A DNA stretch of 64,000 nucleotides from Phlebotomus papatasi (GCF_024763615.1 NC_077222.1:97869417-97933416); one strand, 5' to 3'; positions 45,263 through 57,708 are shown, counted from the first letter of the stretch. The notes: a model not told the origin generated them from the letters alone. Program-made: numbers and translations.

Positions 45263-46290
45263 TCTTACTCTCCTGCTTTCAAAGCTGAGTTAAACAAGAA
45301 AAAGTGTTATTAAATTTGTATAAAAACGCTTTTCAAGCTATTTTAGAAAAAAAAACGCACAAAACTGCAAATCGTTTGACCAATACAAACAACAAGCGGT
45401 GATACATGGCATTGACTTTCTTTTTTACCATGAGACATCATAAATTGTTTCGGTTTTTTCTTACTTTTTGCTCCATACCTTTTGTTACTTTTTACCCCAA
45501 GTGGTTGTTCTAAATAAAAAGATTTCTTGAGAATAAACTTTGTAAGATTCTAAAACAGATAGTGGCTTTGAATTCAAATAATCTAAATCATTTAGGAAAT
45601 AATCATCAAAATATTTCAAAAATAGGGCTAAAAATTTTGATATTTTTTATTTTCTAAATTCCTTGTACGAATTCTAAAGAACATACAACATCGAAGAAGG
45701 TCTATGAAAGCTATCTATGGAAAAAATTTTAAGCCGCTATCTTATTTATCTTGGAAGACATTGAATTTTGAAATTTTCGATTTGTGACTTTTTGCCCGTC
45801 TCCCTTACATCTTCGCTGTTTTTTTTTTCTTTTTCCATCTAAAACTGTTAGGAGATCTCAAAGTTCTGAATTAGACAAATTACTCCATCTCACTCTACTT
45901 CACTGATACATTTTCCTTTAACTCTCGAGGGCCAAATGAGCCACTTAGGACACCGGGGATAAGGTAGTTATATTCCCCCCAAGAAGACCCTCGGACAAAC
46001 CGAGGTCGATCCCTAAAGTCTACTCAAACTCTCGACTTCAACTCAAAATCACAGAGTGACACATTTCACTCCCTTTATAGTTGAAATTTTTTTATGCGTT
46101 GCTCGCAAGAATTATAAAGTAAAAGTGAAAAATCGCATTTATAATCTTAATAATTATCTTCAATCATGTAATTTCAAAAGACCGCTATGAAGAACTTCTC
46201 TGGAGTAACTCAAAATGGTAAATCTTTGATTTTTTTTATCTCAGAATTGGGAAAAGTGTTGTGGAAATGTAAAGAAAAGAACAAAGGATC
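45263..46290. other. BICRA intron, no recognised feature
   Basis: Non-coding AT-rich sequence; no repeat family shared with the rest of the window was seen. Confidence 0.4.
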
Positions 46291-46294
46291 TTAC

Positions 46295-46517
46295 CTGCTG
46301 AATAATTGGTTGAGGCGTTGGCGGCCTCAGAGCCGTATTAGAAGTTGGACTGGCGATGGGACTCGGGCTAGTTATGGGGCTATTGGTCAACGACATGGCT
46401 TTTTTGGATGCCTTGGGGCTGCTGGCCGTCGTGGACATTCCATGGCCATGGCCGCCATGAGGCTGCGATGTTTTCTTTCCAAGCTTCTGCAACAACTTCA
46501 CGTTAATAATCGGCCTA
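46295..46517 (-). CDS. BICRA: BICRA homologue, N-terminal exon (5' boundary uncertain)
   Basis: The 3' boundary is clear: CAGCAG then donor GTAAGA at 46294. Phase 0 joins to the big exon (PIIQQ then IPVMSS). It codes KLGKKTSQPHGGHGHGMSTT followed by Ser/Pro-rich sequence with SPITSPSPIASPTS. The best-looking acceptor (T-rich tract then CAG at 46520-46518) leaves the wrong phase for the preceding exon. In-phase alternatives are AAG before 46495 and CAG before 46486. The true start is therefore unresolved. Confidence 0.68.
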
Positions 46518-46574
46518 CTGTGATTTTTTCTTTGCAAGAAAAAAAAAAAACAAAAAGGAAAGGGAGTGAAATAC

Positions 46575-46912
46575 CTTATTCAGAGCGATATTGTTGGATC
46601 CCACAAGGGTGGTATTGAGCTCAGTGCCCGTACTGGCAATGAACGTACTCGCCCCCGCCGGTGATTGCGTGGGACTCGGCCTAAAGAGCACCGTACCGGC
46701 ATTTGGACTATTTGCCACCTGATGGAAGGATGGCCGCCGATTGGGGATCGTTGTCTTGTGATCTGGCTCCTGTGTCACCACCGTGTTGTTGGTCACCAGC
46801 AGTACATCCTGGGTAAAGGGTGACTGCGACGGTGATGGTTGCAGTCTCGGACTAGCCGGAATCGATGGTGATGGACTGGGCGCTATAAATGAACCAGGCG
46901 GTGACAAAATTC
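46575..46912 (-). CDS. BICRA: BICRA homologue, most 5' coding exon recognised
   Basis: Acceptor TTTTATTTGTAG (46913-46915), donor GTATTT at 46574. It codes about 112 residues starting ILSPPGSFIAPSPSPSIPAS and ending LVGSNNIALNK, Ser/Pro-rich. The incoming phase is 1, so at least one upstream exon with the start codon is missing. I looked for a vertebrate-like N-terminus (acidic, NDFLHG-type) on the minus strand to the right and did not find one. Confidence 0.75.
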
Positions 46913-46919
46913 CTACAAA

Positions 46920-48420
46920 TAAAATATCTCAACTGAAAAAAATGGCAATCCTTCTATGGACCAGGCTCTCATTATCATTCCTATTTCTCTCTCAGCAATC
47001 ACTGGTTATGGGGATTGCGTGACTTATGTTAGCAGGAAGGGCAAAGAATATTTCTATATGATTTATTGAGAGAGAAAATATTTTTTTTACTGAAAAGCAA
47101 TGATTCTCCAAGTTCAAGCCTATTATTTACCGATTAGCATTCAAGAGCCAAACAACTCCGATTTATTCGCCAGACTACTACGTTCTCACTCCCGGAACAG
47201 GGCTCACCCCCTCTTGTGGATCTATTGCGAGACTTTTCTCTCTTGTCCCCAACACTTCAACATATTACAGATATAGATCCAAAATTGCTAGGTCCATAAA
47301 GGAACAAGTGCATCAAATAGATGCTCGATATTTCATAAAATATTGCCTTTTTCTCATATCTTGAGAGTATTTGCCACAAAAAAAAGGAGCACCAAAGTGT
47401 TGGTCAGAAAACCCTAAATCTTACACCTTTTATTCTATGCTCTTCTTCAGCCTCCTTTTTTTTTATTTTTGGCGTATTCTCTTGTCTCAGAAGAGCGATA
47501 ATACACAAAACAAAAGTAGCGATATTGTCAAACACTCCAGCCAATCAATTGTCTCCCATATATCTGTCACTATTCCACATATTACCGACAATATTCATCA
47601 ATTGCACAATAAATAGTCACATCAATTGATCCCAAATGTGATTTTAATGCGATAATAAACACAATTTTTCAATAAATATTGAAGAAATCGACATTTGTAG
47701 TCAATCACACACACTTTATTACGCTCTTTTTTTATATGAATCTCTCTTCTTCCCAACATATAAAATCCTCTCTTACTCAGCCTCTCCCTTTCCCTCTCTT
47801 TCTTGCACACACAAGAAAACATAAAAGCCCATTTCACTGTTTCACATTTCATTCCCAGGAACAATCGTACAACACGATTATACCTATATATATGTATAAT
47901 TTTGCTTCTCATCGAATTTATGCTCAATTCTACACATACGGTGTTATTTTGATGCTCTTTCAGTCTCTTCTATGCCACTTTCTCACTCTCTCTCTCTCTC
48001 TTTCTTTCAAATATTGTCCCATCTCTAGCACCAAAAACCTCTCTCAACGACCCCATATCACTTCATGTAGTGGTACACTTAATATTTTGAGAGAGAAAAA
48101 TCTTTTTGCTATGAGAATGTGTCAGTGACTCACGTTCTCCGAGGGAAAAAGCCAAAATGCTCGAGAGAGAGAGAGAGAGAGAGAGAACGAATGGACGGAA
48201 AAGAAAACCTGGCATCGTTTGGATACACTCTCATTAGATATTGAGAAAATAATATTTGGAGAGAAGATTGAACGACCGAGAGAGTAAAGAGAGGTTAGAA
48301 AAGACGGATAAACCAACCACTTGCGCGACACCTTCAATTCACAATGGCATAATTTAATTGCCAAAAATTACCCATTCTCTTTCTCTCGCTCTCATTTGTG
48401 TCTCTCCTTTTGGGACAGAA
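46920..48420. other. 5' intron or promoter region with CT/GA tracts
   Basis: Unique-looking sequence containing a CT tract near 47980-48003 and a GA tract of about 26 bp near 48160-48187, roughly 160 bp apart and inverted to each other. GAGA tracts are common in dipteran promoters and boundaries. No coding exon recognised. Confidence 0.45.
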
Positions 48421-48964
48421 ATAAATTTTAAATTTATGTCGTGATTTTCATCATCATCACATTTTTTTCCCTCTTAATACTATCAACAATATCATCACTT
48501 GTAAATCCATCCAATGTTTGTCATACAACAAGCGATAATTGCTTAACGTTTATGACTATCAATAAAACCTGTTCTTATGATTTTAACCTAGGACAAAGTT
48601 TCTGTGGATTCATTTTCAATTTGCATAACAATTTTATATAACACCTTTTTTTTCTCAGTCAATCTTTTCTTTTTAATTAGTTGTGTCAATAAAAAGTATA
48701 TTTGCCAAATAAGAAATTTCATTGTTTTGTTTTGAAATCATAAAATTGAAAATAATCTCTCTGAAACTTTGTGATAATTATAAAAACTTGTTTTAATTGA
48801 TACCCTAACAAATACAAAATTCTAAATATGTTGCGTGTTTAGAGAAAAATTCATGAATGTACAATATCATATTACTACAATGGTAAATATTTTCTAAGTT
48901 TCAGAAGAATAAAAAAATATATAGAATTTAAAAAAAAATGAAAAAGGATAGAAAAAGTCCAATG

Positions 48965-50925
48965 TTCCAGGATCGAAACTTTGGCTAAATAAAGTAGAAT
49001 TGCAGAGCATAAACTAGACCGAAACCCAGTTTTGGACTTCATACGGTCGTCTATCGAAGGATTAAATTCAGTAATTAGTCAGACGCCCAGTTCTCCTTGA
49101 AATTTCGAAGATCCATTTAGGTATGCTTTGAATGAGATTGATGGTGGTTTTCGCCTCAGTATCCTTCAAGGATCGAAGCTTTGGGTAAATAAAGTAGAAT
49201 TGCAGAGCATAAACTAGACCGAAACCCAGTTTTGGACTTCATACGGTCGTCTATCGAAGAATTAAATTCAGTAATTAGTCAGACGTCCATTCCTCCTTCA
49301 GATTTCGAAGATCCATTTTGGTAAGCTTTGAATGAGATTGGTAATTGTTTCCGATTCAATATCCATCCAGGATCGAGACTTTGGCTAAATAAAGTAGAAT
49401 TGCAGAGTATGAACTAAACCGAAATCCAGTTTTGGACTTCAGACGGTCGTCTATCGAAGAATTAAATTCAGTAATTAGACAGACGCCCATTCTTCCTTGA
49501 AATCCTCGAAGATCCATTTTGGTATGCTTTGAATGAGATTGATGTGGTTCCTGGCTCAATATTCTTCCAGGATTGAAACTTTGGCTAAATAAAATAGAAT
49601 TGCAGAGCATAAACTAGACCGAAACCCAGTTTTGGACTTCAGACGATCTTCTATCGAATAATTAAATTCAGTAATTAGTCAGACACCCAGTTCTCCTTGA
49701 AATTTCAAAGATCCATTTTGGTATGCTTTGAATGAGATCGGTGGTGGTTTACGGCTCCTTCAAGGATTGAAACTTTGGCTTAAGAAAGTAGAATTGCAGA
49801 GTATAAACTAGACCGAAACCCAGTTTTGGACTTTAGATGGTCGTCTATCGAAGAATTAAATTCAGTAATTAGTCAGACGCACAGTCCTCCTTGAAATTTC
49901 GAAGATCCATTTTGGTATGATTTGAATGGGATTGATGGTGGTTTACGGCTCAGTATCCTTCAAGGATCGAAGCTTTGGCTAAATAAAGTAGAATTGCAGA
50001 GTATAAACTGGACCGAAATCCAGCCTTTGTCTATCAAAGAATTAAATTCAGTAATTAGTCAGACACCCAGTTCTCCTTGAAATTTCAATGATCTATTTTG
50101 GTATGCTTTGAATGAGATCGGTGGTGGTTTACGGCTCCTTTAAGGATTGAAACTTTGGCTTAAGAAAGTAGAATTGCAGAGTATAAACTAGACCGAAACC
50201 CAGTTTTGGACTTTAGATGGTCGTATATCGAAGAATTAAATTCAGTAATTAGTCAGACGCACAGTCCTCCTTGAAATTTCGAAGATCCATTTTGGTATGA
50301 TTTGAATGGGATTGATGGTGGTTTACGGCTCAGTATCCTTCAAGGATCGAAGTTTTGGCTAAATAAAGTAGAATTGCAGAGTATAAACTGGACCGAAATC
50401 CAGCCTTCCTCTATCAAAGAATTAAATTCAGTAATTAGTCAGACGCCTAGTCCTCCTTGAAATTTCGAAGATTCATTTTGCGGTATGCTTTGAATGAGAT
50501 TCGTGGTGATTTTTAGTTCAATATCCTCCTAGGATCGAAACTTTGGCTAAATAAAGTAGAATTGCAGAGTATAAACTGGACCGAAATCCAATTTTTTACT
50601 TCATACGGTCGTCTATCGAAAAATTAAATTCAGTAATTAGTCAGACGCCCATTCTTCTTTAAAATTTCGAAGATCCATTTTGATGTGCTTTGAATTATAT
50701 TTGTGGTAGTCTCCGGGTCAATATCCTTCAAGGATTCAAACTTTGGCTAAATAAAGTAGAATTGCAGAGTATAAACTGGACTGAAATCCAGCTTTGGACT
50801 TCATACGGTCGCCTATCGAAGAATTAAATTCAGTAATTAGTCAGACGCCCATTCTTTCTTGCAATTTCGAAGATCCTTGGAGTGCTTTGAATGAGATTAC
50901 TGGTGATTTCCGGCTCAATATACCC
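48965..50925. repeat. Ten-unit ~200-bp tandem satellite
   Basis: The landmark GCTAAATAAAGTAGAATTGC (or variant) occurs at 48984, 49184, 49384, 49584, 49778, 49978, 50158, 50358, 50546 and 50746, that is at 180-200-bp spacing. Units contain AATTAAATTCAGTAATTAGT and AGATCCATTTTGGTATGCTT. Units 5-6 and 7-8 are almost the same as each other, a 380-bp higher-order duplication. Flanks are not repeat units. Confidence 0.95.
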
Positions 50926-51254
50926 TCCCTTACTCTTGAAGATTTTAACTCTGAAATGTAACACAAATAATGATGTTCATAATAGGTTCGTCGAAGTAGA
51001 ATTCCAGAATTTCAGTTCAGCGCTTACGTAGATTCGTGCACTTTCCCGCTTATTAGTATTAATCGTATTGAGATATTTGTATTACAAGGTAATCATTTTT
51101 ACAACGTCATATCCCGTAGGGAGAGGATCTGCTAAGTCCTTTGTAGATCATCCAGGAGTGCTTTCCTGGGGTTCCTGGGAGTTGTTGGGAGAAGGCAGTG
51201 CGTAATATTACGTTATTATTACATGTGAAAATTGTCTAAATCAGATGTTCTTAT

Positions 51255-51325
51255 CTTTACATCAGGCGGGACTCGACCTCCCAACTGTGAGGTAAGCCGA
51301 GGATCTATCGTCCAAGAGCCAACAG
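51255..51325 (-). repeat. tRNA-like SINE relic
   Basis: The minus strand reads GACTGTTGGCTCTTGGACGA and later GGGAGGTCGAGTCCCGCCTG, a near-consensus B box. It cannot be folded into a full cloverleaf. Related to 40765-40860. Confidence 0.5.
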
Positions 51326-51430
51326 TCTTCAGGTTACCTCTATTCCGCTGCAATGTGTAATCACCACGGTGATTCACCGGTTGGTTTCAACAGCTATTGA
51401 GATACCCCTTATCAAAAAAGGCAATTTGAC

Positions 51431-51549
51431 TTAACCCTTTGAGGATCCGTGGATCACCGGCGACCCAAAATATAATAATTATTTCTGACTATTTAGAATA
51501 ACTTTATCTCTATGGGTCAAAGGTGGCCCACTAATCGTAACAGGGTTAA
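51431..51549. mobile_element. TTAA MITE, 119 bp
   Basis: TTAACCCTTTGAGGATCCGT to GTAACAGGGTTAA. The palindrome-like GGATCACCGGCGACCC follows the left end. Confidence 0.8.
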
Positions 51550-52169
51550 AAGAGTTTTCGTTAGGACGTTCCCTCTTCAGTTCTAGGCTCAACAGCCCTA
51601 CTCCGGTAGAGGGCAGTAAGCCTTAAATAGGCCAAGTGTCATATCTAAATTAAATATATTCAAGAATAAAACTTAGTTGCACTCCCAATATTCGTCTAAC
51701 ACTAATATGAGTTCCTATATTCTAAAGTCGTTGTTTTCGGCAAAACTTCACCCTTCCAGAACTAAATGATTTGACTTGTGTTTTCGTATTTTGATAATAA
51801 AAACCGAATATATACCATAACCCCGTTATTGTTTCCTTACTCAAATTTTACACACAATAGGGAACATTTTCTCAAAAAATTGGGCCATAATAAAACCATA
51901 ATATTTTGATATAAGAAATGTTTGCTGATAAATCAAGATAAAAGAGGAATATAATTGCTCTTCGTGCGTTTTTCAGTTATATAAAAATCTTCCAAAAAAA
52001 AAAATTACTCACGCACTTTTTTGTTTGCTGTCACGTTTTTATATTTGCAACAATAGAACAACTGTTTTCAAATATGTCTACTAAACAATTGCAAAGAATT
52101 CAATAAGATCAATAGCGAAAGTTGTTAAGCATACATAACTGTTAACCAGAGACTTTGAAGTTTTTTTTT

Positions 52170-52960
52170 CATATTGAATTTAGGCCATATGATGAGCAAT
52201 ATAGTGTCTGGAAGTTTTAAGAACAAAAATTTCGCGATCCCAGAAGATCGCGTTTTGTGTCTTTGCGTCGACGAATTATTAAAACTGTTCTTCTCTCTTG
52301 GAACATTATTAGAGAACCCGTTATTTTTCGAGCACATATCTGTCTCATTTCAATTTGAATACACTGTCTCCGGTTTTTTCTTTTTCTTTTTTTGTGTTTA
52401 ACTCTGCAGACGGAGAAAGCACCAGCGCAAAAGTCGAGATTGTGTCTAGGCCTTTCCCCAACCCCTATGTGCCGAGTTGTGTTGGCGTCCAAAACGGATA
52501 CCCGATGAAAGGGGAGGACATGTGAAGAACGGGTGGACGTCGAAGAAGTCTCGGAGAATCATATATGCGCGTGTCAAATACCAAATACTCTCTTCTCCAC
52601 CTCTGTGCCCCCGTTCATCCTTTTTTTTTTCAACCAGTCCGCAAAGTGCAAAATGAGAGACAACATAGCAATCGTCATGGTCTTTTCTTTTATCCAAAAT
52701 GTTTCTCTGCTACCTGATTTTAATTTATTGCCTCTCTCTCTCTCTCTCGCTCTTTTTACCCAAAACTTGCGTATGTATGCGTTCTTCTGGATTGCTACGA
52801 TGGCTATGTATGTGGGCTTTGTGCCACTGATTTTTCGATAAATGTACACGTGAGTGCGCTGGTGTTGATTTCGCGCGAATAAGGCGATTGATATGACGAT
52901 AAGCGTGAATGCGATGAACATATGTTGAGAAGACAAGGAGACCATTTATCACATATTATT
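52170..52960. promoter_or_regulatory. Less AT-rich block with a CT tract, candidate promoter or 5' UTR
   Basis: Unlike its surroundings this block is not repetitive, is richer in G+C, and has a CT tract near 52732-52750 and many CG dinucleotides. Open frames on both strands are unconvincing (Arg/Lys/Cys-rich). It could hold an untranslated first exon of the minus-strand BICRA gene. This is inference from position and composition only. Confidence 0.3.
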
Positions 52961-53744
52961 GAGAACGTTTAAAACAGGACACTAATCAACTCCCTAAAAT
53001 GCAACAATCTCGTTTTTTCAATATTTAAAATGGCTATTGAGACATGAATTATTTATTTTTGATAATAAATAAGAAATTCCAATATTTTTTTATCAAAATC
53101 AACTTAATTATTGATTTTTACTCATAGTTTTTAAAGAAATAAAAAAAAAAAACATTTTGATATTATGTACGTATAATAAATAAAGCAATAATTATCAAGA
53201 AATAATCTATTTTTGAATGAGAGAAATGAAATCCCAAGATGAGTGGTCCAATTAGAATATCAGAATAGTTTGGCTTGGTATTTAAAAGATAGGAAAATGT
53301 AAATCTTCGCCCTCTTGCGAGAGGGATCTCTTTGTCAATGTAGTGGTAGAGGTTAATATTTTGTGCTATGAATCAGAAAATCACAGTCATTGCGAACATT
53401 AAAGATATCAAACAGGGGGAACAGGGGACTAAAGTTAAGTGTTTATACAGAAGCTATTATGAAAATTCGCGTAGTATCTTCCCTGAATTGTAACATTCAT
53501 TTAAATATTGTTCTTTCATTATTTTGTACATGTTCTTTTATTGTAGTTTATCAGCAGACAATTCAACACACGTTTTTTAAATTAATTTGTAATACTCAGG
53601 ACAGAACAACTTCAAACGTTTTTAGACTAGTGAATCTTGGTTTTGGATTAATAACAAATAATAATTTTCCCACTTTGGTCAATAAATATGAAATTTGGTC
53701 ATTAAAGCCTCTGGCACATCTTTTATAGATCAACTAAGTTGAGT

Positions 53745-53945
53745 GAAATTAAAATATTCATCCTTTTTATTCTCAAATATACTGCATATGTCTATCCCAT
53801 TCTTTCGCCCTCTTCTTCTTCTCTTGAGCATCACAACATGTTCAATTTAGATAAGACTGAGAAACATTGAGCTAGACATGTGCAGTAATGTTTAAGAAAG
53901 AAAGAAGAGGATATGAATTTTAATTTAATGCAAATTTCATGATCT
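53745..53945. mobile_element. TTTCATGAAATC-family MITE, copy 3
   Basis: GCATATGTCTATCCCATTCT, TCGCCCTCTTCTTCTTCTCT and GAGCATCACAACATGTTCAA align with 42770-42962. The ends are more diverged (GTGAAATTAAAATATTCATC and TTTAATTTAATGCAAATTTC). Confidence 0.75.
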
Positions 53946-54164
53946 AAAAGATATTTGGAATGCAATTTATGACACAAAAGCCCCTCTAATGAGTTCTTAC
54001 ATTTTTATTTTTGCATTTTTTTATATTCGAGTCATTGCGTTTAAGCTTAAAGTTTTAAAAATTTTACTCTTATAAATTGATAAGATCAAGTTTGACTCAT
54101 TTTAAAGGTGCTTATCTAATAAGATTTTAATTTAAATTTGTATCTGTCTAATATGAGCTGTCAA

Positions 54165-54230
54165 TTAGTGGAGTGTTTGCTCTATGATGCAAATAGCTCG
54201 GGTTCGAATCCCCTTAACGTCTCCAGGAAT
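54165..54230 (+). repeat. tRNA-like relic
   Basis: TTTGC and GCAAA form an anticodon-like stem around an 8-base loop, followed by CTCGGGTTCGAATCCCC, a good B box. The D arm and acceptor stem are not recoverable, so it is a pseudo-tRNA or SINE head. Confidence 0.45.
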
Positions 54231-54654
54231 TTTTCTGACATTAAAGGTTTTCGAATTGCATCTAATGAGCTTCACAGTATTTTATTTCATCGGGCATGGG
54301 TCTGACAATGCCATTCTTGTATAAGGAAAAATAATATTGCATGTACCGACTTCCCCTTATGGGAAGGTATAGTTCCTCTATGAAATATTCGAATTTAATA
54401 ATGCGATACAATGCAGTACTGTGAATTAACCTGATCTGTATTCGTTTATTCAAATTCTGAGAACAAGAAACAACAGGAGATTTGGAAGTAGGCATAGTTT
54501 TACAACTGGTAGTGGTGGTTCAAAATATATTACTCTCGTTTCGGATCTCCTTCTCTAGAACACGGCTAAGAAGCAAATGACAATTCATGTATGAAATGGG
54601 TTTTATTTCATACCTTCGGAAAGCACGATCACTCTCTGAACTTTTACACAGAGG

Positions 54655-54830
54655 GCTCAACCCCAGAGATGAGGTACAGGCTTCAAACATCAGGACAAAA
54701 ACTTAGCCATATGGCTTAATTTCTGCAATTTCTTATTGGTCTAGATTTGACGGAGAATTTTGATTTTTTTGATTTCATGAACTTCTATAACTGAGCTAAA
54801 CCTTTAATCTCAAGACCGCTTTATACACAA
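54655..54830. mobile_element. TTCAGACC...TTAGCC MITE relic
   Basis: ACAGGCTTCAAACATCAGGA, CTTAGCCATATGGCTTAATT and CTAAACCTTTAATCTCAAGA relate it to 42996-43188 and 60614-60817. Confidence 0.65.
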
Positions 54831-55204
54831 TCAGTCCTTATAAGAAGCATAATAGAGACAGAGTTTTTATCTGCGAAACCGATTTAAATTTGCTTTATTC
54901 TTCGAAAAAATAGTCTCGCAAAATTTTGGAAAATAAGAGCTTCATGCTTCTTTAAAACCGATGTTTAGTTATACAGAGTTAAACTTCACAAACATCGTAA
55001 CAGACGACATTTTTTGGAGTTATTTGGATTTAAAATAGGAAAGACACAAATTAATTTTTCGGAGTCCTGAAATTAATTGAAACTTCGTTAAACTATGTTA
55101 AACTTAAACCTTTAATCAGAAATACATATTTAAGGGTAATTGGGACAGTAGGGAGAGTTAGGACTTCCCCTGAAGTCTAATATCGAAATAAAAAATTAGT
55201 GTTT

Positions 55205-55660
55205 ACAACTGCTACTATACAATAACTTTTGTTTGTAAACATGTTTTTTTTTAATTTCCTGTGAGAGAGAGCAAGATCTAGATTTCATTCACTTTCATAG
55301 GAAATTTGGAAAACACGTTTACAAACAAGAGTTATTGTGCGTTGGGCATAATGACCAACGCACAATAACTTTTGTTTAGTAAACATGTTTTTGACATTTC
55401 AATGAGAGTGAGTGAGATCTAGATCTAGTCATCTTGCTTATTCTCATGGTAAATTTTGAAAACATGTTTACAAACAAAAGTTATTGTGCGTTGGGCATAA
55501 TGCTCAGATTAATGCCCAACGCACAATAACTTTTGTTTAGTAAACATGTTTTTGACATTTCAATGAAAATGAATGAGATCTAGATCTAGTCATCTCGCTC
55601 ATTCTTATGGGAAATTTTAAAAACATGTTTATAAACAAAAGCTATTGTGCGCTGGTCATA
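55205..55660. repeat. Tandem array of three palindromic elements
   Basis: Three ~140-bp palindromes follow each other at about 55205-55345, 55352-55495 and 55512-55657. Each opens with CACAATAACTTTTGTTTAGT (or variant), closes with its complement, and has AGATCTAGATCT or a decayed form near the centre. Short GTTGGGCATAATG linkers lie between them. A solo copy is at 12815. Confidence 0.88.
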
Positions 55661-56248
55661 ATAATAAAGAAATAAATTGTTTTTTTCACTTATTACGTTG
55701 AGATAATTATTTACACCAAATTGAATATTTCATTCTGTCTTCTGAAAAATGGCTCAGATTAAATTGGTCCCTTGTAATTTCCAAGGAGCGATATGTTTCA
55801 AAGGTTTTCAGGGGGGATATTTTCTTCATATGGTTCATATACGAAAATACTGTTAAATCATTGCTAAAAATGTGTTTTCAAGGTTAAAGGTTTAACTCTT
55901 TAACGACAAGACACTTTACGGACCGAAAATCAACAATAAAAATTAAACTGGTGAACATTATAAATGATAAGTCTTACATGTCATCTTGGAAAATCTAACA
56001 GAGTCTGATTCGATGTATTTTTTACCTCTACGAGAGATAGAGACAAAAATAGCCCAAAACTTTTTGTATTTTTTCTGTCAATACCAATGAATAATAATTT
56101 TTAGTCTAATGAAAAATATTACGTATGAGTAATGCAGGTTTTATTCCCAAAAGGGTTTTGTTTAAAAAAAATTGAAAGTATAAAAAATAATTAAAATTAT
56201 TTTTCGATATAATAATTAAAAAATTCGCCATTTTTAAGCTTAAATATT

Positions 56249-57155
56249 TACTGGGTGGTATCACCACTTCTCGCCAGTGCAGTGTCCCACTTTTCGTCAC
56301 ATAATATTGAAATCGCTATTTTTCGCGATTTATGAAATAAATGAGCCACAAAGTTATTTGTATTTTTACTGCTGCTACGTATAGAGTTGAAAAATAATAA
56401 TTATTTGTTTTAGATTTACGATTTTGAACATTCTTTAAAGTACTATTTTAAGCAAGTGCATCAAATCCAATATTTCTTATCAAATGTGTCATTAAATTTT
56501 CATCAAGCAAAATATACCTTTCTGGATAAATAAATTGTTTAATGAATATTTAATTACACTTGTGGAATACATAAAATTTGTATTTAGTTAATTAATATTT
56601 TATTTTATATTATTTTTATATAATAATAAGGCATGGCGAAAAGTGGTAATATTCTGGAATTGATTTTACCACCTGTCACCATCATTTTTCAATAGGCGAC
56701 GCTAACTTCACCACGTAGATTCTCAGTTGTCAAATCTGCATTGTTTACTTTCTGAAATGGTCCTGTAATTTGATTTCTCAAATAAAAGTGAAGAAAAATC
56801 ATTTAATGTGAGTAATAATAAGGTGATCATTACAAAAAAGAAATGCTGAATGTATTCTTTTCATAAAATTGCTGAAAATAATCGAATTTGGAACTTTCAA
56901 GTGGGTGGCGAGAAGTGGTTACAAAACTGGCGAAAAGTGGTTAAAAGTGGCAACGAAGTGGTTATTTTTGCATTGTTGATAAAAATCAGTTTTTTAAGTA
57001 GTCCAGCGTTAAATTGTAGGGCTATTGTTTTCACGAATCTAAAGCCAATAAGTAACTTTGTGTCAAATTTGAGTTATCTTATAATAAGGATTCAAAAGTT
57101 ATAATAAAATTAATTCTTTTTTTCATAAACATGGCGATAAGTGGTTACTCCACCA
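56249..57155. mobile_element. ~905-bp TA-flanked element with GTGGCGAAAAGTGG motifs, copy 1
   Basis: Left TGGGTGGTATCACCACTTCT, right AGTGGTTACTCCACCA, inverted relatives. Inner repeats of GGCGAGAAGTGG, GGCGAAAAGTGG, AAAGTGGCAACGAAGTGG cluster near the right end. A relative of nearly equal length is at 61242-62153. No transposase frame found. Confidence 0.75.
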
Positions 57156-57221
57156 TTGAGAAAAAAACGAGGGTGCGATTAACTTTTTTTCCTCATAACT
57201 TTAACACTTTAGGTGTAAAAG

Positions 57222-57708
57222 TACAGTAGACTCTTTCAAATTCGGGCATTTGGAACCGAAATGTCACCCGAATTAGAGAGAAATTCGGGCGACAAACTTT
57301 TTGAAATGCAACGATTTTTTATTCATCTGCATAAACATATTGAGTTTACACACTCATATATAACGTAAATTGCATGAAAATCCCTCAATAATGCAAAATC
57401 ACATCAAAACTAAAGGCGTCTACACATTGGGAGCCATTTTCGTCAAAAATTGCGTTTTTGACAGGAATTTGACGTTTCCCCCTACAACTCTGCAGGGAAT
57501 TTCCTTCAAAAAAGCAATTTTTGACAAAAATTGCTCCCAATGTGTAGAGGCCATAAGACAAACCATGCCAAATTTGAGCATATTTGATTCATTTGATAAT
57601 CATAATAAAACTTAAAAAATGACAACAAACTTTTTTCAAATTTAACTGCTGCCCGAATTAAAAAATAGCCCGATCTTAAAAAAGCCGAATTAGCGAGAGT
57701 CTACTGTA
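57222..57708. mobile_element. CAGTAGACTCTC MITE, subfamily B, carrying a 140-bp MITE
   Basis: TACAGTAGACTCTTTCAAAT to AGCGAGAGTCTACTGTA, TA on both sides. It aligns in reverse with 14800-15389. Confidence 0.88.
57414..57553. mobile_element. 140-bp PIF/Harbinger-like MITE, copy 2, innermost
   Basis: AGGCGTCTACACATTGGGAG to CTCCCAATGTGTAGAGGCCA, flanked by TAA at 57411-57413 and 57554-57556. The sibling at 14800-15389 has the uninterrupted site (TTTGTCTTAGCTTTGATG in its orientation), which fixes the 3-bp target duplication. Confidence 0.9.

Noticed and set aside
46187..46618. Plus-strand 143-residue frame
   Set aside because: Antisense to the Ser/Pro-rich BICRA exons.
49356..49610. 84-residue minus-strand frame
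   Set aside because: It lies in two units of the satellite and is not kept in the others.
48965..50925. CRISPR-like array
   Set aside because: Units are ~200 bp, degenerate throughout, without short identical repeats and unique spacers, and the genome is eukaryotic.
54165..54230. Functional tRNA gene
   Set aside because: Only an anticodon-like stem and a B box can be formed; D arm and acceptor stem are missing.
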